A program made the translations under genes and the position numbers. A stretch of DNA of 25,446 nucleotides from DATMQA01 sp035566895 (lineage in GTDB: Bacteria; Verrucomicrobiota; Verrucomicrobiia; Limisphaerales; UBA8199). Positions 6,552-13,988 of this stretch are shown here, piece after piece (position 1 is the first letter of the stretch; each line of letters begins with the position of its first letter). The stretch is from contig DATMQA010000215.1 in NCBI GenBank assembly GCA_035566895.1, positions 1 through 25,446 of the forward strand, in the 5' to 3' direction. Below the pieces are notes generated by a model. That model did not search any database, was not told the DNA's origin, and worked only from the letters and a program-made list of their open reading frames with translations.

Positions 6552-9248
6552 TCATCGCGCCAATGGTCCGCGAAAGTGGTGGCTGCCTGCGCCGACTTCG
6601 AAAACGGCGCACTGCCCTTCGCCACTGCGCACCTCCACGCCCGGCGCGTTCGCCGCTACCTTGCCGCTTTCACGCACTTGCGATGCATCGCACACCGGCA
6701 GGCTCACCGTCGCGCTCGTGTTAGCCGGGAGCGCCAGATCCAACTGAAATTCGCCCTTCACCAATTTCCAGTCACTCACGATTCTGCCGCGAATGGAATC
6801 GTACTCGCCGCGCGCGAACGTCAAATCGCCGACCACATTCGGCTTGATGAAGAAGTGCTTGAACCCCGGCGATGCCGGGTCGGGGTTGATGCCGCAGATG
6901 GCCTTGTAGAACCAGGCCGAGATGTCGCCATACATGATATGGAATCGTGAAGCGTCGCCGTTCCACTCCTCCCATAACGTGGTCGCGCCCTGTTCAATCC
7001 ACCAGCCCCAGCTCGGCAGGTCCTTTTGCGAGGCGATGCGATAGGCAACATCGGCCCGTCCGTTTTCGGTGAGAGTATTGAGCAGATACTTCGCGCCGAG
7101 AATGCCGGTATCGATGTGCCAGTCACGGCACTCGACGGCGGCCACGAGGTTGGTCAAAACGCGCGACCGGTAATCGGGCTCCACCAGACCTTGATAGAGC
7201 GCGCAACTGAGCGCGGTTTGGCTGCGGTTGTCGTAAAGCCCGGTGTCGGGGTGGTAGAATTTGTCGTTAAAGGCCTGCCTGGTGTTGGCGGCCAACTCGG
7301 TATAGCGGCGGGCTTCTTCGGACTGGCCGAGACATTGCGCAGCCAGCGCGACGATTTTCGTATCGACGTAATAGTAGGCGGTATCGGTGATACCGGCTTC
7401 GGTTTTGGTTTTGAACGGAGCCCAATCGTTAAGGCCGATTTTGACGATGCCGTCTTTGGCCCGGCTGGTCAGGTAATCGACATACCGTTTCATGCCGTCG
7501 TAGTGGCGGCGGAAAAGCTCGGTGTCACCGTAATAGAGATACTGGTAATAGGGGATGAGCAGGAAGGCGCTGTCCCAGGCGGGGCCGTTGCCCCATTGAT
7601 AGCCCCAGCCGCCGGTCGGCACGATGCCGGGCAACCGCCCATCCGGCCGCTGTTCATCGCCGAGGTCCTGAATCCATTTGGCATAAACCGCCGGCGGGAA
7701 ATAGTTAAACATCGCCTGCTCGGCCGCGAGGTGGGCGTCTCCGGTCCAACCGTTTTTCTCGCGATGCGGGCAATCGGTCGGAATGCCTTGGAGGTTGCCC
7801 AGGTACGACCAGCGGGTCGCCTCCTCAATCCGGTTCAATAGCGGATTGGAGCATTCGAAATGGCCGGCCACCGGCACTGCGGAGTGGAAAAACACCGCGC
7901 GCAAGGAATCCTTGTCCGGCCGCGCCGGCAGGCCCGTCACCTGGACATAGCGGAAACCTGAATATGAGAACCGGGAATGCCACGACTCAAGCCCACGACC
8001 TTTCAGGATGTAGGTATCGGTCTGAAAAAGCTGGTGCGCATCGAAGCGGTGGAGGTGCTGGGCGATGGCGGCCTGGTCCACGAGACCGTTGGTGGCGAGG
8101 CGTTCGGCGTATTTCATCTCGACCCGAGCGCCGGCCGGCCCACGCACTTCGAGGTCGGCGTGGCCGGTCAGATTCTGACCGAAATCGAAAACATAAACGC
8201 CAGGTTTCGGCTCGGTGATTTTTTGCACCTCGAGAACGCGGTCGGTTTTTATGGCGGGCATCATCTGGGCTGAAAGAACGCCTTTGGGCGGCTCGACCAG
8301 CAGAACGGGACTCCACTTCGAATCGTCAAATCCAACGCGGTCCCAGCCGGCTTGCTCGCGCCGGGCATCATAGATTTCGCCGCTGTAAATGGTGTTATAC
8401 ACGATGGGGCTCTCGGCGGATTTCCAATCGGCGTCACTGGCGATGACCGTGCGCCGCCCGTCGGTGAACTCGACCTCAATTTGGCAAAGCAACCGCGGGG
8501 CGGCGCGCCAGGGAGCGCGGTCGAAATCCCACGCGGCCTTGTTGGAGACGTTGAACCAGCCGTTGCCGAGGATTGCGCCGGCCACATTTTCACCGCGCTT
8601 GAGCAAGCCAGTGACATCATAAGCCAAGTACAGCGCGCGGCGGTCGTAGCGAGTGTAGCCGGGGTCCAGCCAATGGTCGCCGACTCGCCGGCCGTTGAGA
8701 TAGAGCTCGAAGTAACCCAAGCCGCAGACGTAGGCGCGCGCCTGGCGGATGCGACCGTCGAAGTGGAACCCGCGGCGCAACAAGGGCGCGACGGTGATGT
8801 TGCTATTGGTGGTGCGCCCAATCCATTTCGCCTGCCAATCGTGCGGTTGGAGCAAGCCCATCTCCCAACGAGCGGTCTCGCTTTGACTGATATTGCCTTC
8901 CTTGTCCCACACGCGGACTTTCCAGAAACACTGCTGCCGCGAACCGAGCGGCTTGCCGGCATATTCAATCTGAACAGACTCGTCGCTGGCGACCTTGCCG
9001 CTGTCCCACAAGTCACCGTGATTGGCGGCCAACTCGGCGGCGTTGCCGGCCACGAGCAACTGATACGCGGTTTGCTTTTGCCCGCGCTCATCCGATTCCA
9101 GACGCCAGCTCAGCCGCGGACGAGCCGTATCGATGCCGAGCGGGTTTTCCAGATATTCGCACTGCAAACCCACGACAGCAGATTTGGCTTCAACAGTGGC
9201 AGTTCCGAGGAGAGAAAGAGCGGCAAGCATCAGGGGCATTCTTCGCAT
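6552..9248 (-). CDS. Alpha-L-rhamnosidase, GH78, secreted
   Basis: An 898-residue enzyme that hydrolyses terminal alpha-L-rhamnose from plant or algal polysaccharides and glycosides. A signal peptide occupies about residues 1-21. The fibronectin-like N-domain begins with LQCEYLENPLGIDTARPRLSW. Next come the rhamnosidase N-terminal beta-domain (about 140-330, with ARAYVCGLGYFELYLNG), a concanavalin-like domain (about 345-450) and the (alpha/alpha)6 catalytic barrel. The barrel holds the hallmark GIPTDCPHREKNGWTGDAH (488-506), whose Glu-497 is the candidate general acid, and TTLWEEWNG (756-764), which carries the candidate base. A C-terminal beta domain (about 795-885) closes the protein. Length is normal for the family. 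It is upstream of, and probably co-expressed with, the Tat-exported oxidoreductase, which fits stepwise processing of a rhamnose-containing glycan outside the cytoplasm. Confidence 0.95.
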   Translation of the reverse strand: MRRMPLMLAALSLLGTATVEAKSAVVGLQCEYLENPLGIDTARPRLSWRLESDERGQKQTAYQLLVAGNAAELAANHGDLWDSGKVASDESVQIEYAGKPLGSRQQCFWKVRVWDKEGNISQSETARWEMGLLQPHDWQAKWIGRTTNSNITVAPLLRRGFHFDGRIRQARAYVCGLGYFELYLNGRRVGDHWLDPGYTRYDRRALYLAYDVTGLLKRGENVAGAILGNGWFNVSNKAAWDFDRAPWRAAPRLLCQIEVEFTDGRRTVIASDADWKSAESPIVYNTIYSGEIYDARREQAGWDRVGFDDSKWSPVLLVEPPKGVLSAQMMPAIKTDRVLEVQKITEPKPGVYVFDFGQNLTGHADLEVRGPAGARVEMKYAERLATNGLVDQAAIAQHLHRFDAHQLFQTDTYILKGRGLESWHSRFSYSGFRYVQVTGLPARPDKDSLRAVFFHSAVPVAGHFECSNPLLNRIEEATRWSYLGNLQGIPTDCPHREKNGWTGDAHLAAEQAMFNYFPPAVYAKWIQDLGDEQRPDGRLPGIVPTGGWGYQWGNGPAWDSAFLLIPYYQYLYYGDTELFRRHYDGMKRYVDYLTSRAKDGIVKIGLNDWAPFKTKTEAGITDTAYYYVDTKIVALAAQCLGQSEEARRYTELAANTRQAFNDKFYHPDTGLYDNRSQTALSCALYQGLVEPDYRSRVLTNLVAAVECRDWHIDTGILGAKYLLNTLTENGRADVAYRIASQKDLPSWGWWIEQGATTLWEEWNGDASRFHIMYGDISAWFYKAICGINPDPASPGFKHFFIKPNVVGDLTFARGEYDSIRGRIVSDWKLVKGEFQLDLALPANTSATVSLPVCDASQVRESGKVAANAPGVEVRSGEGQCAVFEVGAGSHHFRGPLAR

Positions 9249-9552
9249 AAACCTGGGGAATCGTTACCTATCTGCGGCCAAGGTCACAATCCATTTCGGA
9301 GCAGACAGAGAAAAGTCACGCGTCTAAACCGTCAAAGAGCGACGGTGGTTTGGCCGCCAAGTTGAGCGCGCGCGAGAGCGGGTGAGCAAGATTTCAGCAG
9401 ACCAAAGCTCCGGCGGAGAATCTGTTAGCGTTATGGGCTTCGGTGGCGAGAGCGCCGACCCAGGCGCCAGGGCTGCTGCGACCTTTGTCGAGATTTAAGG
9501 CGCGCGGAATAAGCCGATTGAACCATTTTGACGGCAATGGCACAAAGGAGCG
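9249..9552. other. Divergent intergenic region, no gene seen
   Basis: About 300 bases separate the minus-strand rhamnosidase from the plus-strand sigma factor and must contain promoters for both. I see no convincing promoter pair or hairpin. A good ribosome site (AAAGGAG) precedes the sigma factor ATG at 9553. Confidence 0.5.
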
Positions 9553-10122
9553 ATGGACGAGCAGCAACTGCGCCTGGCGCTCAAGAGCCGGGACCCGGTG
9601 GCCGTGCAGGAACTGGTTGAGGCCTGCAACCAGCGGCTGCTCCGGTCGGCCTTCCTGCTGTGCGGCAACGAGGCCGATGCCCAGGACCTAGTCCAGGAAA
9701 CCTTCCTTCAGGGCTTCCATTCCGCTCATCGGTTCGGCGGCCGCTGCTCGGTTTACACGTGGCTTCACTCGATCCTGCTCAACCTCACCCGGCACTATCA
9801 CCGCGAGCGCAAGCGGCTCGTCTGCAATGATGAACTGGCCCGGCAGGACCGTTCGGTGCCAGAGGAGGGACCGGTCCAACTCGACACCGACGACGCCTCC
9901 GCGGCGCTGAGGGAGGCCCTGAGCCGGCTTTCAACGCCGCACCGGGAGGTGCTGATCCTGCGCTTTTTCGAAGAGATGAAAATACACGAAATCGCGGCGC
10001 ACCTTGGTGTTTCGGGGGGAACGGTGAAATCCCGACTTCATTACGCCATCGCCGAGATGCAGAAGCTCGTGCCCGGGGAATTGAACCTTTTTGGCGTTGA
10101 AGGAACAAATGAAAGACGATGA
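9553..10122 (+). CDS. ECF-family RNA polymerase sigma factor
   Basis: A 189-residue sigma factor. Region 2 runs from about residue 15 to 90 and includes EADAQDLVQETFLQGFHSAHRF and the melting element YTWLHSILLNLTRHYHRERKR. Region 4 (about 115-178) contains LSTPHREVLILRFFEEMKIHEIAAHLGV, followed by the recognition helix GGTVKSRLHYA. A strong AAAGGAG site sits six bases before the ATG. Its stop overlaps the start of the anti-sigma factor gene (ATGA), so the two are made in matched amounts. The downstream secreted protein may belong to the same unit. The activating signal is unknown, but the partner's outer domain (CxxC) hints at a redox or metal stimulus. Confidence 0.93.
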   Translation: MDEQQLRLALKSRDPVAVQELVEACNQRLLRSAFLLCGNEADAQDLVQETFLQGFHSAHRFGGRCSVYTWLHSILLNLTRHYHRERKRLVCNDELARQDRSVPEEGPVQLDTDDASAALREALSRLSTPHREVLILRFFEEMKIHEIAAHLGVSGGTVKSRLHYAIAEMQKLVPGELNLFGVEGTNERR

Positions 10123-10655
10123 ACTGCCGCCGTTTCAATAATCTGCTGTTCGACTACCTCGACGGCGCACTGTCCGCCAGGGCCCGCGCCGGGGCGGACG
10201 CGCACCTGGCCGTTTGCAACGCTTGCCGCCAAGCTGTCCAGCAGAACCGGCAGTTCGCCCAGCTCCTGACCAACCGCTTGCACCAGGGGACGGAATCGCT
10301 GACGCTTCACCCCCAGGTTCGGCGCCGCCTCCTGACAGCCTTTGAGACCGGGTCCGTGCCAGTTTCCGGCGCGGTCCGCCTTTTCGCCTGGTGGCCTCGC
10401 CTGGCCTGGGGGACCGCAATCGTAGCGGCGCTTTTGGTCGCTGTCTCCCTGCTCACGGGGGTTCCCTTCGGCCGCCATGCCCCGCCCGCGCAGGTGGCGA
10501 AGTCCGATCCGCGCGCTACCCAAGCCGCGGTCGCGCTATACTTTTCCTATTGCGCCCCCACGTACAACTTTCGCCTGGAAGGTGATTTCGTCGTCGATTC
10601 GTTGACCTGCAACCCATGCCTGGTGCAAGAGACAGTTTGGCTGCGTCACAACTAA
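10119..10655 (+). CDS. Membrane anti-sigma factor with zinc-finger (zf-HC2)
   Basis: A 178-residue single-pass membrane protein. The N-terminal zinc-binding anti-sigma fold has Cys-3, His-29, Cys-33 and Cys-36 (HLAVCNAC), which would bind and hold the sigma factor encoded immediately upstream. One transmembrane helix lies at about residues 96-115. The outer domain of some 60 residues carries Cys-145 and a CNPC motif (164-167) close to the C-terminus, which could sense oxidant or metal. The gene starts within the sigma stop codon (ATGA), supporting a functional pair. Family role is established; the signal is inference. Confidence 0.87.
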   Translation: MNCRRFNNLLFDYLDGALSARARAGADAHLAVCNACRQAVQQNRQFAQLLTNRLHQGTESLTLHPQVRRRLLTAFETGSVPVSGAVRLFAWWPRLAWGTAIVAALLVAVSLLTGVPFGRHAPPAQVAKSDPRATQAAVALYFSYCAPTYNFRLEGDFVVDSLTCNPCLVQETVWLRHN

Positions 10656-10706
10656 ACAAAGGATTGAACGCGTTTGAAAAATCACCCCATTACAGCAGCT
10701 GACGCG

Positions 10707-10753
10707 AGGAGGCTCAAATCCTCAGGCATGGTTAGTATGGAGCAGAGCCTCCT
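10707..10753. repeat. Inverted repeat within the intergenic repeat
   Basis: AGGAGGCTC (10707-10715) and GAGCCTCCT (10745-10753) are perfect 9-bp inverted arms about 29 bases apart. The right arm overlaps the dispersed repeat copy at 10743-10769. There is no T-tract, so a terminator is unlikely. Confidence 0.55.
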
Positions 10754-10769
10754 TACGCCGGCTCCTACA
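10743..10769 (+). repeat. Dispersed 27-bp repeat, copy 1
   Basis: CAGAGCCTCCTTACGC followed by CGGCTCCTACA is repeated with one mismatch (C/T) at 16316-16342, both in intergenic DNA just upstream of plus-strand genes. Two copies in one window suggest a genome-wide dispersed element. Confidence 0.75.
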
Positions 10770-10787
10770 ATTTTAGAACACACTCTT

Positions 10788-11687
10788 ATGAAAACAAAAT
10801 CCATTGCTGTTTGGTTCGTTCTACTCATTGGCTGGTCCGCTTTTTCAATCCAAAGCGCCGCGGCAGCGCCCGCCAGCGGGGACTCCCCAGGCGATTTCCC
10901 CTACGCTGTTCCGTTTGAACTGGGCGATGCCGAATTCGCTCCGGGCGACAGCATCACGATCACGGAACTGCGCGGAACCAGGGACACGATTACGACGAAC
11001 GAAAGCTACTGCGTTTCCGGCACCTATACGCTGGCTTCCGCTGACGAAGGGAAGCTGGCGTTTTTTGCGACGACGCACAACAGCGGCCCGACACCGATTG
11101 ACCCCAGGCAGACCGTCCACGTCGTCAAAGGCAGCGGCACGTTCCGCCTGATCAAAACTGTGGACACGGACGGCTATCTGCACCTGAGCTTTTATCCTGC
11201 CGGATCGGGAAGCGATTTGGGCGGGGTTTATTTCGGCCAGGGCGATTGGGTACTGCGAAAGAAAGGGTGGCATTCCTCCCATAAACCCTCCGGGACGTCG
11301 GGACCCAATCAAGTCCTGTTTGGTTATCTCGGCGAGCCGGTCGCCCCGCCACCGAACCTGGACCCGGCTTACACTCGCGAAGGTCTGCTGAATGCGATCC
11401 AAAGCGCCGCCCAAAACGCCGGCACCTCGCTGAAGCGCATCGAGATTGATGATTCGGAGTTCCCGTTCCTGATCGGCGTGGTGTCCGGGGAAGGCGATTT
11501 CGACAAGCTGGCCGAGCAGCTCAGGAAGACGCCGGGGTATGATTACGCCGGCTCGGTGGGTACGGCCACTCAACATGCGTTCAACATCGTCCCCTGGCGG
11601 GCTTTCCCGGCGGGGACTGCCCAGCGGATTGGCCGCCGCCTGAGCGTGCGCCAACAGGTCCTTTGCGATAAAATCATGGGGCAATAA
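10788..11687 (+). CDS. Secreted protein of unknown function
   Basis: A 299-residue protein with a clear signal peptide (MKTKSIAVWFVLLIGWSAF, cleavage likely in the alanine-rich stretch near residue 27). The first half (about 35-165) is a beta-rich domain with PYAVPFELGDAEFAPGDSI and a repeating Tyr/Ser/Gly pattern. The second half (about 190-290) contains YTREGLLNAIQSAAQNAG and resembles a small alpha/beta domain. No family recognised. I chose the ATG at 10788 because the signal peptide starts there. An upstream in-frame TTG at 10674 would add 38 residues that merely translate the intergenic repeat. It follows the sigma/anti-sigma pair on the same strand and may be a target of that sigma factor (inference). 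Confidence 0.8.
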   Translation: MKTKSIAVWFVLLIGWSAFSIQSAAAAPASGDSPGDFPYAVPFELGDAEFAPGDSITITELRGTRDTITTNESYCVSGTYTLASADEGKLAFFATTHNSGPTPIDPRQTVHVVKGSGTFRLIKTVDTDGYLHLSFYPAGSGSDLGGVYFGQGDWVLRKKGWHSSHKPSGTSGPNQVLFGYLGEPVAPPPNLDPAYTREGLLNAIQSAAQNAGTSLKRIEIDDSEFPFLIGVVSGEGDFDKLAEQLRKTPGYDYAGSVGTATQHAFNIVPWRAFPAGTAQRIGRRLSVRQQVLCDKIMGQ

Positions 11688-11714
11688 GCGAAAAAGCACG
11701 ATGGGAAGGGACGG

Positions 11715-11790
11715 GTTGAACAGGAGGAAACGGAGGCAGCAGAGGGAAGGGAGGGGAGGGATTTTGGATTTTTGGGTTTGGGGGGTTCGA
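11715..11790. repeat. Purine-rich strand-asymmetric tract
   Basis: The plus strand is almost pure G and A from about 11718 to 11760 (AACAGGAGGAAACGGAGG, then AGGGAAGGGAGGGGAGGG), then G and T to about 11788. No coding signal. Similar GGAGGAAACGGAGG-type filler is known from related genomes, and long purine tracts can form triplex DNA. Confidence 0.5.
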
Positions 11791-11843
11791 TTGGTGGCGG
11801 GGGTGCGGGCGGCGTGGCTTGGGTGCGGGGCCAAGAGACAGAA

Positions 11844-12104
11844 TCATGGCCTTGCCTGTCTCTGAAAACCCAATTCATCGAGAACCGCCCGGGTTCGAGC
11901 GAGGAGGCCGTCCGGGTAAAGAACCGCCAAATCAATGATACCCTTGCCAGCACAACCCGGAACGGAGGTGCTCCCTACGTGCTCAACCTTCAAGGCGGGT
12001 TCCATCGCTTGGATGGAGGCGCCGAGTTGGCCGGCAATCCGGACGGTCTCCGGGTCGTAAGCGCAAAACTCAGCAGGTTTTGAGAAATAGGTGCCGATAC
12101 GCAT
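11844..12104 (-). pseudogene. Truncated GrpB-family protein
   Basis: From an ATG at 12104 the frame encodes about 86 residues. They begin MRIGTYFSKPAEFCAYDP and contain VEHVGSTSVPGCAGKGIIDL, the conserved nucleotidyltransferase-like motif of the GrpB family (full length about 170-180 residues). The frame closes right after DELGFQRQ, where relatives continue with a Pro/Glu-rich EDRPMR segment and the C-terminal half. In the other frames the downstream DNA is low-complexity purine/pyrimidine filler, so the 3' half appears to have been lost rather than shifted. An open frame extends upstream to 12296, but it has no GrpB similarity. Probably non-functional. Confidence 0.65.
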
Positions 12105-12323
12105 ACGTGGATTTCGCCGAACTGTTTTGGCCCAGGAGCGGGGTTGGACGCCGGGCCACTCATTTCTGATCCTTCTTCTGAAAGCACGAAAAACGAGAGA
12201 CGCCGTGCTGGTCGGAGAAGTCTTCTGCGGGGTCAATGCCGCGAGAAAGCTGTCGACTGCCTTCGAACGCAATTGGGAACGCGAACCGCGCTTCATAGGA
12301 CCTTGGTTTCACTTGTTATGTTT

Positions 12324-12980
12324 TCATCTCTTTTCGAGCCTTTCAGGGTCACGCGACAACTCACGGTCGCACCAAACCCGCAGCACTGCGGGGTCCCGGT
12401 GCATGGCTTTTCTGGCTACGGAACGCGGCAGCATACGAAGTACGGTCAAGCCAATGCTAGTCGTCCAAAACGGCCGTGTGCCTGGCAGCGGGAGCTCTAT
12501 GCAGAGCACCGCAACTTTTCGTTTCTGGCCTTCCGGCGGCAGCGCGACGCGAAGGCGACGGGCAGAGTGTGGCCCAACAGTCATACACAGACCCAGGCTT
12601 GCGAAGGAGACCGGCGGGTGGGTAGAGCCGCCCCGCGTCAGATCTCTGAACTCACAGATTGGCATATAGCTGCCGTCACTGGAGGACTGCTTGCGACTAA
12701 AGCCGAAAGGCGCATCCCGCAAGTAGGTGTTCGTGCCACCCATCATCCCAAACCCGTAAGTTTTGGCAGACGAGTTCGTGATCCACAAGAAGGCAACATC
12801 GTGATCGGAAAGGTCCATCGTTGTTACAGTGCCGTATCGCTCAAAAAGAAGTGACAGCGGACGCGCTGGCGAGCGGTGGGTTAGCAACAGCACGGAAACG
12901 GTGACAGCTCCGAGCACAGTCACGACGATGACACCCGCTCTTAGTTTGTGGGCCGGGTTAGTTTTTTGTGCGATTTCCAT
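12324..12980 (-). CDS. Membrane-anchored protein of unknown function
   Basis: A 218-residue protein with a short cytoplasmic N-terminus, one transmembrane segment at about residues 15-34, and an outer domain. That domain contains AFLWITNSSAKTYGFGMMGG (63-82), a CEFRDL segment (109-114), RVALPPEGQKRKVAVLCIELP and a basic C-terminal part (RMLPRSVARKA). This arrangement recalls uncharacterised single-pass proteins I associate with Verrucomicrobiota, which may be paralogous families. No function can be assigned. A GAGGCGGA ribosome site precedes the ATG, and the start overlaps the end of the upstream small membrane protein by 23 bases, so the two are probably co-expressed. Confidence 0.65.
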   Translation of the reverse strand: MEIAQKTNPAHKLRAGVIVVTVLGAVTVSVLLLTHRSPARPLSLLFERYGTVTTMDLSDHDVAFLWITNSSAKTYGFGMMGGTNTYLRDAPFGFSRKQSSSDGSYMPICEFRDLTRGGSTHPPVSFASLGLCMTVGPHSARRLRVALPPEGQKRKVAVLCIELPLPGTRPFWTTSIGLTVLRMLPRSVARKAMHRDPAVLRVWCDRELSRDPERLEKR

Positions 12981-13158
12981 TCCGCCTCAAGATGGCCCAC
13001 AAGCTCACGATGCAATTTGCAGCCCCGGATGCCGAGACCACAACCCAATGGGATCTACTTCGCGCATCAGTCATTAAATGGGATGCGCCGAGAACAAGCA
13101 TGGCGACACCGGTGATTCCAATGCAGACCAGGCAGAATCGAAGGGTTGTTGAGGTCAT
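12958..13158 (-). CDS. Small two-helix membrane protein, unknown
   Basis: From the ATG at 13158 this is a 66-residue protein with two hydrophobic helices, about residues 6-28 (FCLVCIGITGVAMLVLGASH) and 38-57 (VVVSASGAANCIVSLWAIL), and a basic tail. The ATG lies eight bases after the stop of the phosphatase gene. An alternative ATG at 13185, inside that gene, would add nine residues. It overlaps the next gene by 23 bases. Tight packing with its neighbours is the main evidence that it is real. No family recognised. Confidence 0.5.
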   Translation of the reverse strand: MTSTTLRFCLVCIGITGVAMLVLGASHLMTDARSRSHWVVVSASGAANCIVSLWAILRRNGNRTKN

Positions 13159-13165
13159 ACGCAGG

Positions 13166-13831
13166 TCAGGAGGTCTTTTCCGCATATAGCTGAATGCAGC
13201 GGCGCTGCTCTCGGCTGAGCCGGACATGAGGGCGAACCGCCGTCAAGATGCGCAAGCTGTCCTCGACATTGCGCGCCAGACCCGAACTGAGCAGCACAGC
13301 GAGCGCGAAAAGTCCCGTCCGGCCGTGTCCCTGAGCGCAGTGGATGAAGGTCCGACCAGGCCGGAGACCAGCCACGGCGGTGCGCAACTCCTCGGGGGTG
13401 GGCGCACCGCCGTCGAGAATCGGGAAGCTGCGGTAGGCGGAAGATTTGCGAATGGCGGGCGGCTCGGAGAACTCGGCGGTGAGGTCAACGTAGTTGTCGA
13501 AATGGCCGTCAACTTCGGATGCCAGTAACCGACGGCCCACGACCAGGTGTTCGTTAACGCGGTTGTGCGCGGGCTCGCGACTGAACAGCCGAATGAGACG
13601 CCAGACGGCCGTTGAGTAGAGGAGCAACGGAAGAAACAATAACCAGCTCCAAGGCGGCAAAGTGCCATTCGCTCGCTTTCCGAAGACTCCATGAGCGCCT
13701 CGTCCGTGAGCAACGCCGAGGATGAGGAAATCGCCGCCGAGCCAGACGGCGAGGAGAAACCAGCCGCGCTCGACCAATCCGAGAACAATGAGAACGATGC
13801 CCAGCAACGTCAGCAGGTAGCGGTAGCTCAT
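13166..13831 (-). CDS. Membrane-anchored dual-specificity (tyrosine) phosphatase
   Basis: A 221-residue protein. The N-terminal part has three hydrophobic helices (about residues 4-20, 22-41 and 59-80). The C-terminal domain is a cysteine-dependent phosphatase: IHCAQGHGRTG carries the CX5R loop with Cys-165 and Arg-171, NVEDSLRILTAVRP follows the pattern of the family, and Asp-140 (FPILDGG) is a candidate general acid. It would remove phosphate from proteins or lipids at the inner face of the membrane. I start at the ATG at 13831: the open frame extends 170 codons further, but that part lies antisense to the divergent lectin-like gene and resembles no protein. The following small genes lie immediately downstream. 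Confidence 0.82.
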   Translation of the reverse strand: MSYRYLLTLLGIVLIVLGLVERGWFLLAVWLGGDFLILGVAHGRGAHGVFGKRANGTLPPWSWLLFLPLLLYSTAVWRLIRLFSREPAHNRVNEHLVVGRRLLASEVDGHFDNYVDLTAEFSEPPAIRKSSAYRSFPILDGGAPTPEELRTAVAGLRPGRTFIHCAQGHGRTGLFALAVLLSSGLARNVEDSLRILTAVRPHVRLSREQRRCIQLYAEKTS

Positions 13832-13871
13832 AGCGCGCAAAGCAGTCGTTCGGGCGAATTTAATTGACCAA

Positions 13872-13895
13872 GGTAATATCTTCCGGTATATTACC
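13872..13895. promoter_or_regulatory. Inverted repeat between divergent genes, possible operator
   Basis: GGTAATAT (13872-13879) and ATATTACC (13888-13895) are perfect inverted arms around an 8-base centre. The element sits 40 bases before the phosphatase start and 94 bases before the divergent secreted-protein start, a good place for a dimeric repressor or activator. It lacks a T-tract and is AT-rich, so it is not a typical terminator. The binding protein is unknown. Confidence 0.4.
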
Positions 13896-13988
13896 ACCGC
13901 TGTTCTCCGATTTAAACGGCAGTTTCTTTGGGAGAAAAGGTGACCGGCAGAAGACGAGTCGAAATTCCAAAGCGAAATCAAACGGACC

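Noticed and set aside
8352..9365. 337-codon plus-strand frame, and 7026-7841 (271 codons)
   Set aside because: Both are antisense to the GH78 rhamnosidase and show no domain.
10674..10787. TTG start adding 38 residues to the secreted unknown protein
   Set aside because: It would translate the dispersed repeat and place an export signal internally. The ATG at 10788 starts the signal peptide.
10845..11834. 329-codon minus-strand frame
   Set aside because: Antisense to the secreted protein at 10788-11687, which has a clear signal peptide. Its own start region is repeat DNA.
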